Positions 1 through 5,871 of a stretch of DNA of 6,027 bases are shown here, one piece after another. The notes beneath the pieces are model-generated. The model did not search any database, was not told the origin of the DNA, and saw only the letters and a list, made by a program, of their open reading frames with translations. Position 1 is the first letter of the stretch. Each line of letters begins with the position of its first letter. The DNA is taken from the NCBI GenBank assembly GCA_004322375.1, contig SCUC01000640.1, positions 1 through 6,027 on the forward strand, written 5' to 3'. The stretch is from Bacteroidota bacterium. Lineage in GTDB: Bacteria; Bacteroidota; Ignavibacteria; UBA10030; SZUA-254. A program made the translations under genes and the position numbers.

Positions 1-1667
1 CTTAATATTGGAACAATAATTTGGTTGTGTTGAGTTGTTGTAAAATATTCTTGCTTTACTTCATCTACGTAGGGAATATATAGCTTTGATTTGAATAAAT
101 CACGCGATGCTCTGTCAATAATGGAGTATTTTGCTTTCTTTTTTAATTTTGATTTTTGAGCAGTAACAACACAAGTTTCTACTGTCGCATGTGTGAAAAT
201 ACGTTCCGGTAACTCTATCACATTGATAATTGTAAATTCATCTAAGAAATACTTTCGTTCGTTCTTATAATCGTTTCCAGAAAGGAAGGACTTTGGAAGC
301 ACGATCCCTATTAGTCCACCTTTAGGTATGATTGGCAGAATTCGATTTAATAATTCCTTGGGTTTCGGAGTTTTTGGTGACATTTTGGGAATATCTTCAA
401 ATGGGGGATTGCCAACAACAATTGTCACTTTTGAGGCTAGTTCTTTAAGAATGTTACCTTTGAAAACATCTTGATGACGAATATCCCAACCGTCGGGTTG
501 GGGGAAGTCTGCTAGGGTTAAGCACATACGTGCGACTTCGCAAGCAAAGGCATCTATTTCGATGCCATGTAGACTTTCTGTAAAAAACTTATGCCGTTGT
601 GGTCCTTCCCATTTTGATGGAAGTAGTTCACGAAAACGTCGCATTGCTGCTATCAAAAAAATTGAGTGACCACACATAGGGTCAAGCAGATTTAATTTCT
701 CTGGTGGTAAGTCATTCAATGGAAGGTTTGCAATAATAAAATCCGCTAAATAAGAAGGGGTACTATGAATTCCATACTCTTTGCGTTTATCGTTAGTCAC
801 AAAAGTATTTTCATATACATAAGTCAGTGTATCAACAGATAAATTCTTAAACGAAAATGATTCTCTAATCATTGAAGAAATCTCAGTCAATAATTCATCC
901 GTGCTTTTATTGAAATTTTGATTTTTGAATTTATAGAAAGCGTTAACTGCTTTAACTGTTTCTACTGGCTTTGAAAAATCAATGCCCCCCTTAAGACTAA
1001 TGCCACGATCAGTTAAGAGTTTTGCTGTTAATAAACTGAAAAGGATCTTAAACATTGATTGTGCATCGAAATTGAATCTATGTTTTTTGTCATAAGATTC
1101 TGTCAAACTCAACACACGCTTAATTAGGGAGTCTGTTTTATTTGCTGCTTCTCTTTCAAGTGCAGAGATAAGTCCTAAGTCAACAAAATCAATTTGCTCT
1201 GGTAAAGGTTGTTGGAATCCAGACCTGATTCTCATCATACTTTCAGGGTTCCATTTGTTGCGATTTGCTCTAATGAAGTTTGGGGTATCTTGGGTAGGAA
1301 AAGAATCCTGAAATTTCGGACCAGATACAGTATGACTCCATCTTTCTGTTCTACCGTTGAGTATTAGGAAAAATTGGGAGGCGCCGAATGAAAGAATAGA
1401 ATTTGCTGTCTCAACTACACTCAATCCTTCTGGCACTATTTGGACTGCAAAACAAGCAGATTTATAGTCGAAGGGTTCCCGACCAAATATTCCAAGATCA
1501 ACTGTCCGAGTGTTGTCTTTACCAAATAAATTTTGGAACTCATACTTCTGGATTATCTGATTTCTGCGGAATCCAATATAGGCAAAAGCATCAATAAAAG
1601 GGGCAATAGCATTAATGGTATCGAATGGAGTCACTTTCGTTGGTAATTGGTTTATTATGTTAATCAT
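1..1667 (-). CDS. N-6 adenine DNA methyltransferase, partial (C-terminus beyond left edge)
   Basis: I translated this open frame by hand; it gives 555 residues without a stop and continues past base 1. The ATG at 1667-1665 is the first after an in-frame TAG four codons upstream; no good Shine-Dalgarno is visible. Residues 298-304 (YGIHSTP) match the entry segment of gamma-type adenine methylases. Residues 329-338 (DPMCGHSIFL) are motif I, the AdoMet loop; 367-372 (HGIEID) fit the following acidic AdoMet contact; 420-423 (NPPF) are catalytic motif IV. By family knowledge it methylates adenine N6 in DNA, as the modification arm of a type I, type IIG-like or defence (BREX-like) system. The target-recognition part is expected beyond the edge. 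Residues 1-200 form a separate N-terminal region that I cannot assign. The usual second glycine of motif I is serine here. The gene is A+T-rich compared with the kor operon, which suggests transfer. Methylase identity is firm; system type is open. Confidence 0.9.
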   Translation of the reverse strand, partial: MINIINQLPTKVTPFDTINAIAPFIDAFAYIGFRRNQIIQKYEFQNLFGKDNTRTVDLGIFGREPFDYKSACFAVQIVPEGLSVVETANSILSFGASQFFLILNGRTERWSHTVSGPKFQDSFPTQDTPNFIRANRNKWNPESMMRIRSGFQQPLPEQIDFVDLGLISALEREAANKTDSLIKRVLSLTESYDKKHRFNFDAQSMFKILFSLLTAKLLTDRGISLKGGIDFSKPVETVKAVNAFYKFKNQNFNKSTDELLTEISSMIRESFSFKNLSVDTLTYVYENTFVTNDKRKEYGIHSTPSYLADFIIANLPLNDLPPEKLNLLDPMCGHSIFLIAAMRRFRELLPSKWEGPQRHKFFTESLHGIEIDAFACEVARMCLTLADFPQPDGWDIRHQDVFKGNILKELASKVTIVVGNPPFEDIPKMSPKTPKPKELLNRILPIIPKGGLIGIVLPKSFLSGNDYKNERKYFLDEFTIINVIELPERIFTHATVETCVVTAQKSKLKKKAKYSIIDRASRDLFKSKLYIPYVDEVKQEYFTTTQHNQIIVPIL

Positions 1668-1818
1668 AAGAAATTTCTATGAGGAATTCAAACTAAGCTA
1701 ATATCCAAATTATTCAAATCTAAGAACAACCCCCTTCCTGCTTTTCAAATCTGAGAGACTTCTGTTTTTTGCCTTGTCAGAATGTTGAAATTCTTAACAA
1801 AATTTCTGGCTTGATTTG

Positions 1819-1827
1819 TGATATAAT
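1819..1827 (+). promoter_or_regulatory. Extended -10 promoter of the kor operon
   Basis: TGATATAAT is a perfect TGnTATAAT extended -10 for a sigma-70-type polymerase, lying 24 bases before the korD start codon. No good -35 hexamer sits at 16-18 bp spacing; TTAACA at 1794-1799 is 22 bp away. Extended -10 promoters are known to tolerate this. Transcription would begin near 1834, giving a leader of only about 17 nt with no Shine-Dalgarno. The call is by pattern only. Confidence 0.6.
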
Positions 1828-1849
1828 CGAACTATTATATTCGATTATA
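1822..1849. promoter_or_regulatory. Perfect 10-bp inverted repeat, probable operator
   Basis: TATAATCGAA (1822-1831) and TTCGATTATA (1840-1849) are exact reverse complements separated by 8 bases. The left arm contains the -10 hexamer, the site spans the predicted transcription start, and it ends two bases before the korD ATG. A dimeric protein bound here would block the promoter, so repression of kor is the simple inference. The right arm carries a TATAAT facing the methyltransferase, but no matching -35 was found for that direction. The regulator is not in the window and its family cannot be named. Confidence 0.55.
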
Positions 1850-1851
1850 CC

Positions 1852-2115
1852 ATGGCAGAAACCACAAAACAGAAAAAAGTAAAAGGAGCTGTCGTCATTA
1901 CTGCGGAACGGTGCAAAGGCTGCGGCTTTTGCGTTGAGTTCTGCCCGCCCGATGCGCTGAAGCTCTCTGAGCAATACAATAAAAAAGGGTATCACCCTCC
2001 CATCCTCATTTCGGAAGAATTATGCAACGGGTGCAACATCTGCGGCTTGATGTGCCCCGATTTTGCAATCTACGGCTTTATTTCCGCGCAGAAGAAAGGA
2101 GCGAAAGCAGCATGA
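1852..2115 (+). CDS. korD: 2-oxoacid:ferredoxin oxidoreductase delta subunit (2[4Fe-4S] ferredoxin-like)
   Basis: This 87-residue cytoplasmic protein carries two classic CxxCxxCxxxCP cluster motifs: C21, C24, C27, C31 and C58, C61, C64, C68. Each set supplies ligands to [4Fe-4S] clusters. In this enzyme family the delta subunit passes electrons from the thiamine-diphosphate site to external ferredoxin. The basic N-terminal tail (residues 6-11) precedes the first cluster. The start ATG at 1852 is the first after an in-frame TGA at 1819-1821. It has no Shine-Dalgarno, unlike the three genes behind it. The stop overlaps the korA start by four bases (ATGA), which implies coupled translation. Length and motifs fit KorD/PorD-type proteins; the assignment to kor rather than por or vor rests on the neighbouring korA. 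Confidence 0.93.
   Translation: MAETTKQKKVKGAVVITAERCKGCGFCVEFCPPDALKLSEQYNKKGYHPPILISEELCNGCNICGLMCPDFAIYGFISAQKKGAKAA
2095..2101 (+). promoter_or_regulatory. Ribosome binding site that fixes the korA start
   Basis: AAAGGAG lies 10 bases before the ATG at 2112, inside the last codons of korD. It supports 2112 rather than an upstream in-frame ATG at 2022. The longer version would add 30 residues read from the korD gene in another frame, with no resemblance to the family. Confidence 0.75.
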
Positions 2116-3269
2116 AGGCAGACCCCAAAGGCGTCTTAACAGGCGCGCATTTTATTGACGGCGACCACGCGTGCTGCGAAGGAGCCATAGCAGCCGGATG
2201 CAGATTCGTCGCAGGGTATCCCATCACCCCTTCAACGGAAGTCGTTGAACGCATCGCTGAACGCTTTCCGCTCATCGGCGGAATTTTCATCCAGATGGAA
2301 GATGAGATTGCCTCTTCCATCGCGATACAGGGCGCGGTGTGGGGCGGCAAAAAAGCAATGACTGTCACTTCCGGTCCCGGCTTTTCTCTCATGATGGAAC
2401 ACATCGGCTACGCGGCAATGACAGAGACGCCGTGTGTCTTCGTTGACGTCCAACGAGCGGGTCCCTCAACCGGACTTCCGACCCAGCCAGCGCAGGGAGA
2501 TATGATGCAGGCGCGCTGGGGTTCGCATGGAGATTACAGTATTATCGCCCTCTCACCGAACTCCCCGCAAGAATGTTTCGATTTGACGATTAAAGCGTTT
2601 AATCTGGCGGAGCGATACCGCGTTCCCGTGATGTTTATGATGGATGAATGTGTCGGACACATGACCGAGCGTGTCATCATTCCTCCCGCTGACCAAATCA
2701 ATGTCTTTGAACGAGATTTTTACAAAGGACCGAAAGAAGAGTTCCTGCCCTATCACACCAACGGAAAGCTCATACCTCCAATGGTCAAGGCGGGTGATGG
2801 ATATAACATCCATGTTACGGGATTGACCCATGATGAGCGCGGGTATCCCAACATAACTGTCGCGACGCAAGAAAAATTAATCCCCCGCCTTATCAATAAA
2901 ATAAAAATGAACGCCGATACTATTGCCGATTACCGCGAAGACCAGGTCGAAGGCGCAGACATTGTAGTCGTGACCTACGGTATCACCTCGCGAACGGCAA
3001 TCCCTGCTATCGAGCAAGCGAGAAAAGAGGGATTAAAAGTGGGACACCTGCGGTTGATTGTTGTGTGGCCCTTCCCTGAAAAGCTTATTCGCGAAATCGC
3101 TTCGGAAGCAAGCGCATTCGTCGTCCCTGAATTAAACCAGGGACAAATTGTGTATGAAGTGGAACGTTGCGCCGCGGGAAAAGTCCCGGTTGAATTAGTC
3201 CCACACGTCGGAGGAACCGTGCATAACCCGAAAGATATTTACAACGCTATTATGAAAATGAAAGGCTAA
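2112..3269 (+). CDS. korA: 2-oxoglutarate:ferredoxin oxidoreductase alpha subunit
   Basis: The protein has 385 residues, the usual size for stand-alone KorA. With KorB it decarboxylates a 2-oxoacid oxidatively to the acyl-CoA, CO2 and reduced ferredoxin, or runs in reverse to fix CO2. Residues 36-43 (YPITPSTE) are the family hallmark of the pyrimidine-binding domain. They are followed by the acidic segment MEDE (62-65), the TSGPG loop (86-90) and the PSTGLPT loop (118-124). The segment GLTHDERGYP (237-246) and the C-terminal transketolase-C-like domain from about residue 283 complete the layout. The start at 2112 overlaps the korD stop and has a good Shine-Dalgarno. Residue 116 is Ala in QRAGPSTG, where I recall Gly as common. 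2-Oxoglutarate is the best substrate guess from overall likeness; another 2-oxoacid cannot be excluded. Confidence 0.92.
   Translation: MKADPKGVLTGAHFIDGDHACCEGAIAAGCRFVAGYPITPSTEVVERIAERFPLIGGIFIQMEDEIASSIAIQGAVWGGKKAMTVTSGPGFSLMMEHIGYAAMTETPCVFVDVQRAGPSTGLPTQPAQGDMMQARWGSHGDYSIIALSPNSPQECFDLTIKAFNLAERYRVPVMFMMDECVGHMTERVIIPPADQINVFERDFYKGPKEEFLPYHTNGKLIPPMVKAGDGYNIHVTGLTHDERGYPNITVATQEKLIPRLINKIKMNADTIADYREDQVEGADIVVVTYGITSRTAIPAIEQARKEGLKVGHLRLIVVWPFPEKLIREIASEASAFVVPELNQGQIVYEVERCAAGKVPVELVPHVGGTVHNPKDIYNAIMKMKG
3260..3265 (+). promoter_or_regulatory. Ribosome binding site of korB, favouring the second ATG
   Basis: GAAAGG in the last codons of korA is 3 bases from the ATG at 3269 and 6 bases from the ATG at 3272. 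The second spacing is more usual, so KorB may begin with the second methionine. Confidence 0.5.
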
Positions 3270-4147
3270 TGATGCCGGAAGAATTATACGAAATAGAAAC
3301 TGATGTTCCCTCCAATACGGTTGAAGAATTTCTTCGAATGGACAGGATGCCCCATATATGGTGTCCTGGGTGCGGAATTGGGACAACGGTCAATTGCTTT
3401 GCGCACGCGCTTGAGACAAGCGATTTGAATTTGGAAAAGGTCGCGGTTGTTTCCGGCATTGGCTGCACGGGGCGCGTCGCGGGATATGTCAATCTCGATT
3501 CGTTCCATACCACACACGGGCGGGCGATTCCGTTCGCTACGGGACTGAAACTTGCAAACCCTGAGCTTAAAGTCGTCGTCTATAGCGGCGACGGAGACTT
3601 AACGGCAATTGGCGGCAACCATTTCATCCATGCCTGTCGCCGCAACTTAGATATGACCGTCATCCTCATCAACAATTTTATTTATGGAATGACAGGCGGT
3701 CAGGTCGCCCCGACAACTCCAATGACAGCAACAGCGTCAACTACTCCGTATGGAAATTTTGAACAGCCCTTTAATCTTCCTTATCTCGCGGAATCATGCG
3801 GTGCAGTCTATGTTGCGCGGTGGACAGCGTTTCATGTTCGCCACATTTCCAAAGCAATTAAAGAAGCGATGGCGAAGAAAGGATTTTCATTTATTGAAAT
3901 CCTTGCCCCCTGCCCTACTCTCTACAGCAGGCGCAACAAGCTCGGCGACGGGCTTGACCAGATGGTCTATTACCAGGAAAACAGCGAAATCAAGCATGGC
4001 GCAGATACAAAAACCGTCGGCATTGATTTCCAAAGCAAAATTATTGTCGGAAAATTTGTTGACGTTGAACGCCCAACCTATCTCGACGCAATGAACGATT
4101 ATTATCAAAAGCGTTTGGGCGATAAATATATTCCTTACAAAGGCTAA
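3269..4147 (+). CDS. korB: 2-oxoglutarate:ferredoxin oxidoreductase beta subunit (thiamine diphosphate-binding)
   Basis: At 292 residues this is the short beta subunit that binds thiamine diphosphate and Mg2+. CPGCG (32-36) and GIGCTGR (63-69) are family signatures, and HTTHGRA (80-86) contacts the cofactor region. GDGD (107-110) followed by NNFIYGMTGGQ (135-145) is the GDG-to-NN thiamine-diphosphate motif. CPGCG is also where related enzymes place cysteines for a proximal [4Fe-4S] cluster; Cys32 and Cys35 are present. The first ATG overlaps the korA stop by one base (TAATG); the second, three bases on, has the better Shine-Dalgarno spacing. The protein works in the cytoplasm as an alpha-beta core with KorA. 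Motifs are intact and there is no sign of damage. Confidence 0.93.
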   Translation: MMPEELYEIETDVPSNTVEEFLRMDRMPHIWCPGCGIGTTVNCFAHALETSDLNLEKVAVVSGIGCTGRVAGYVNLDSFHTTHGRAIPFATGLKLANPELKVVVYSGDGDLTAIGGNHFIHACRRNLDMTVILINNFIYGMTGGQVAPTTPMTATASTTPYGNFEQPFNLPYLAESCGAVYVARWTAFHVRHISKAIKEAMAKKGFSFIEILAPCPTLYSRRNKLGDGLDQMVYYQENSEIKHGADTKTVGIDFQSKIIVGKFVDVERPTYLDAMNDYYQKRLGDKYIPYKG

Positions 4148-4153
4148 GAAAAC

Positions 4154-4729
4154 ATGAGAACGGAAATTAAAATCGGCGGTTTTGGAGGGCAGGGAGTCAT
4201 TTTAAGCGGGTACATCATAGGCAGAGCTGCTTCAATTTATGATAACAAATTTGCAACGATGATTCAGGCATTTGGACCTGAAGCGCGGGGAAGCGCGACC
4301 AGCTCGCAAATCATCGTTTCGCCCGAAGCGATTGCTTACCCGTATATCACATCACCCGAAATCATGATAGTGATGTCTCAGGAAGCCTACACTAAATTTA
4401 CTCCTGAGCTTGCTTCAGGAGGCACTCTCATCACGGAAGAAGAATTAGTTTCCACTCACAATTTGAGAAAAGACGTCAAGCATTACTCAATACCCGCCAC
4501 TCGCATTGCAGAAGAGCTTGGCAAGCGCATGGTGCTAAACATCGTCATGATGGGATTTACAACCGCGGTAACAAAGCTCGTCAGCGTTGATGCCATGCGA
4601 AAGGCGGTGCTTGCCTCCGTCCCCAAAGGCACAGAAGAGTTAAACACCAATGCATTTAATCGCGGGTACGAGTACGGAGTGAAGCTATTGGAAGGAAAGA
4701 TTGAGACGAAAGAGTTAGTGGAAGCGTAA
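4154..4729 (+). CDS. korC: 2-oxoglutarate:ferredoxin oxidoreductase gamma subunit
   Basis: The 191-residue protein is a single POR/KOR gamma domain of normal length. The N-terminal GGFGGQG (8-14) is the glycine-rich loop of the domain, and FGPEARGS (40-47) is its second conserved stretch. By family knowledge the gamma domain completes the catalytic assembly and contributes to the CoA site. The start lies 6 bases after the korB stop, with AAAGG (4139-4143) ten bases upstream inside the last korB codons. It is the last gene of the operon: the next 350 bases are non-coding and the next gene faces it. No strong intrinsic terminator follows directly; only a 4-bp stem (4729-4732 with 4739-4742) is visible. 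Confidence 0.92.
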   Translation: MRTEIKIGGFGGQGVILSGYIIGRAASIYDNKFATMIQAFGPEARGSATSSQIIVSPEAIAYPYITSPEIMIVMSQEAYTKFTPELASGGTLITEEELVSTHNLRKDVKHYSIPATRIAEELGKRMVLNIVMMGFTTAVTKLVSVDAMRKAVLASVPKGTEELNTNAFNRGYEYGVKLLEGKIETKELVEA

Positions 4730-4809
4730 GAGGGGTTTCTCTATGAGCCGTGGGCAGGTTTCATGCTTCAGGTCTCAAGCGGATTTGGAAAGCAGGTCTC
4801 CCCATTGTC

Positions 4810-4829
4810 ATTCCTGCGAAGGCGGGAAT
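4810..4829. repeat. REP-like short palindrome (CHSxEGGNL-type repeat)
   Basis: ATTCCTGC (4810-4817) and GCGGGAAT (4822-4829) pair across a GAAG loop, with one T-G mismatch. The surrounding TGTCATTCC...GGGAATC is a palindromic repeat dispersed in many bacterial genomes, usually between genes. It often creates false short proteins reading C-H-S-x-E-G-G-N-L, as it does here in the + frame. Only one copy is seen in this window, so its dispersion is known from other genomes and not shown here. Confidence 0.7.
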
Positions 4830-4925
4830 CTAATCATTCTCTCAAATTCGAAGAATTCAATTGTATTCCTTGCACTCCGAGTTGTGTCCTGTGCTGGGGC
4901 TGTCTCAAAAGCTGAAGAATGTAGA

Positions 4926-4944
4926 GTCCGATTCGTAATCGGAC
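4926..4944. repeat. Perfect 8-bp hairpin in left half of the MITE-like element
   Basis: GTCCGATT (4926-4933) and AATCGGAC (4937-4944) pair perfectly around a CGT loop. The stem reuses bases of the outer repeat 4920-4930, so this hairpin and the long-range stem cannot form together. Confidence 0.8.
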
Positions 4945-4978
4945 AAATTTTTAGCCGAAATTTTATCGAATTCTAGTT

Positions 4979-4997
4979 GTCCGTTCGCGGAACGGAC
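4979..4997. repeat. Perfect 8-bp hairpin in right half of the MITE-like element
   Basis: GTCCGTTC (4979-4986) and GAACGGAC (4990-4997) pair perfectly around a GCG loop. It mirrors the left hairpin in size, loop length and GTCCG stem base, but the upper stem differs (GTTC here, GATT there), with complementary changes in both arms. Confidence 0.8.
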
Positions 4998-5082
4998 TCT
5001 ACAATCTACTTTTGAGACAGCCCCGGCTTCCTTTCCAATTCTCTTTTGCGTTTATACTGAAAAGCTCTAAAGGGCTGAAAAA

Positions 5083-5745
5083 TTATCGAGGCACAGTACT
5101 ACTAATAACCGCCCACAGCTCATTGGGCTGCCTGCTAAAATAATCGTTAAACACCAATGCCGTCAGCATAATAACGGCGGCAAAACCGACCACAATACCG
5201 ATTTGCAGCAGCGATGTTTTCTGAATCTCTTGTTTCGCTTTTACGTTGCAAACCTCTCCAGGACAATACTGTACTTTCTCTTTGTAGAACCAACCGTACG
5301 CCAAACATCCCAAACAAATACCGAACGCAGACTCGAAGAATAAGAATATTAAACAAACGAGACAGATAAGACCGGTAATAATGCTGTAGGCGTTGACAAC
5401 GACCATAGACAAAAACATAATGGCAGATAACGCAAGACCAATCAGCCATGCAACCTTTTTTTGAGCGGCGCCGACATATTCAGGGTTTTGCCTGCTTACA
5501 ATTAAACGTCCCAGTATTAACGTAGGAGAGAATTTCGGATTTACGAAGACACGGAGAATAAAATCTAAAAAGAAAAAAGTAATTACATACTTTATCAAGA
5601 AAAAATCCCCCTTGAAAATTATCAGCATCAACGACATAAATGTCATTAAAAATAATATCCCTGCTGCTGCCCGTATTTCACGTTCATTTAATACAGGGAT
5701 GCTGTATCCTTCAACATCTTCACCAAATTTGATTACGGTGTTCAT
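5083..5745 (-). CDS. DUF4395 family integral membrane protein
   Basis: The 220-residue protein has about five hydrophobic segments, near residues 25-44, 48-66, 99-117, 121-140 and 180-198. It therefore sits in the inner membrane. NPKFSPTLILGRLIVSRQ (69-86) and the following PEYVGAAQKKVAW (88-100) match what I recall of DUF4395. It also has two cysteine pairs: CLGC (144-147), at the end of a helix, and CPGEVC (161-166). The pairs could be redox-active or bind metal, but that is inference and no function is established. The ATG is preceded by AGGAAAG nine bases upstream and by an in-frame TAA further up, with no other ATG between. It converges on kor and follows the partial gene at the right edge after a 126-bp gap, so it is probably transcribed separately from kor. 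Confidence 0.8.
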   Translation of the reverse strand: MNTVIKFGEDVEGYSIPVLNEREIRAAAGILFLMTFMSLMLIIFKGDFFLIKYVITFFFLDFILRVFVNPKFSPTLILGRLIVSRQNPEYVGAAQKKVAWLIGLALSAIMFLSMVVVNAYSIITGLICLVCLIFLFFESAFGICLGCLAYGWFYKEKVQYCPGEVCNVKAKQEIQKTSLLQIGIVVGFAAVIMLTALVFNDYFSRQPNELWAVISSTVPR

Positions 5746-5871
5746 TTCTCTGAGCTTTCCTGTAGGTAGCGTTACCCTCTTTTACGTTTTGCAACCCGGA
5801 TAAGTTACAATAAGGTATCTAATGACTGCTGCTATTTACCTTCTGAAAGGTTTTCTCCCGAACAATCTTTT
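5746..5871. other. Intergenic stretch upstream of the DUF4395 gene
   Basis: No gene is seen in these 126 bases. They hold the DUF4395 ribosome site (5755-5761), a GGTA-GCGT-TACC palindrome (5765-5776) and a 5-bp hairpin, ACCTT/AAGGT, at 5838-5851. None has a T-tract or a promoter hexamer pair convincing enough to call a terminator or promoter. Confidence 0.5.

Larger units (their letters stand above)
4893..5027. mobile_element. MITE-like element with long terminal inverted repeats, no transposase
   Basis: GGGGCTGTCTCAAAAG (4896-4911) and its exact reverse complement (5009-5024) bound a 129-bp unit. Pairing extends three bases outward on each side with one T-G mismatch, giving 4893-5027. Just inside, TGTAGAGTCCG (4920-4930) and CGGACTCTACA (4993-5003) form a second perfect 11-bp inverted repeat. 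Ends of the GGGnCTGTCTCAAAA type resemble the termini of several DDE insertion sequences, as I recall, so a non-autonomous derivative is likely. There is no room for a transposase and no clear target-site duplication at either set of ends. It could instead be a large bidirectional terminator, though it lacks a T-tract. Confidence 0.6.
4730..5082. other. Repeat-rich spacer between convergent genes
   Basis: These 353 bases separate the korC stop from the stop of the opposing DUF4395 gene. They contain a short palindrome (4810-4829), a MITE-like element (4893-5027) and an 8-base direct repeat, CAGGTCTC, at 4769-4776 and 4793-4800. A weak stem with one mismatch at 5065-5078, followed on the minus strand by TTTT, could help end the DUF4395 transcript. 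The 77-codon frame at 4743-4976 is not believed to be a gene. Confidence 0.75.

Noticed and set aside
1403..1597. 64-codon + strand frame
   Set aside because: It is antisense to the methyltransferase, whose motifs and long open frame are convincing.
1777..1995. 72-codon minus strand frame crossing the kor promoter
   Set aside because: It is antisense to the korD cluster-binding codons, has no ribosome site, and overlaps the operator.
2022..2111. Upstream ATG that would extend KorA by 30 residues
   Set aside because: The extension is korD read in another frame, is Cys/Arg-rich and unlike the family. The ATG at 2112 has AAAGGAG at good spacing and gives the normal length.
4729..4742. AGAG/CTCT stem just after korC as a terminator
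   Set aside because: There are only four pairs and no following T-tract.
4743..4976. 77-codon + strand frame in the spacer
   Set aside because: It runs through the palindrome and into the MITE-like element; the C-H-S-C-E-G-G-N-L reading is a known artefact of that repeat, and there is no ribosome site.
4896..5024. CRISPR or riboswitch reading of the inverted repeats
   Set aside because: There is no regular direct-repeat/spacer pattern, and the position between two convergent stops is wrong for a 5' leader.
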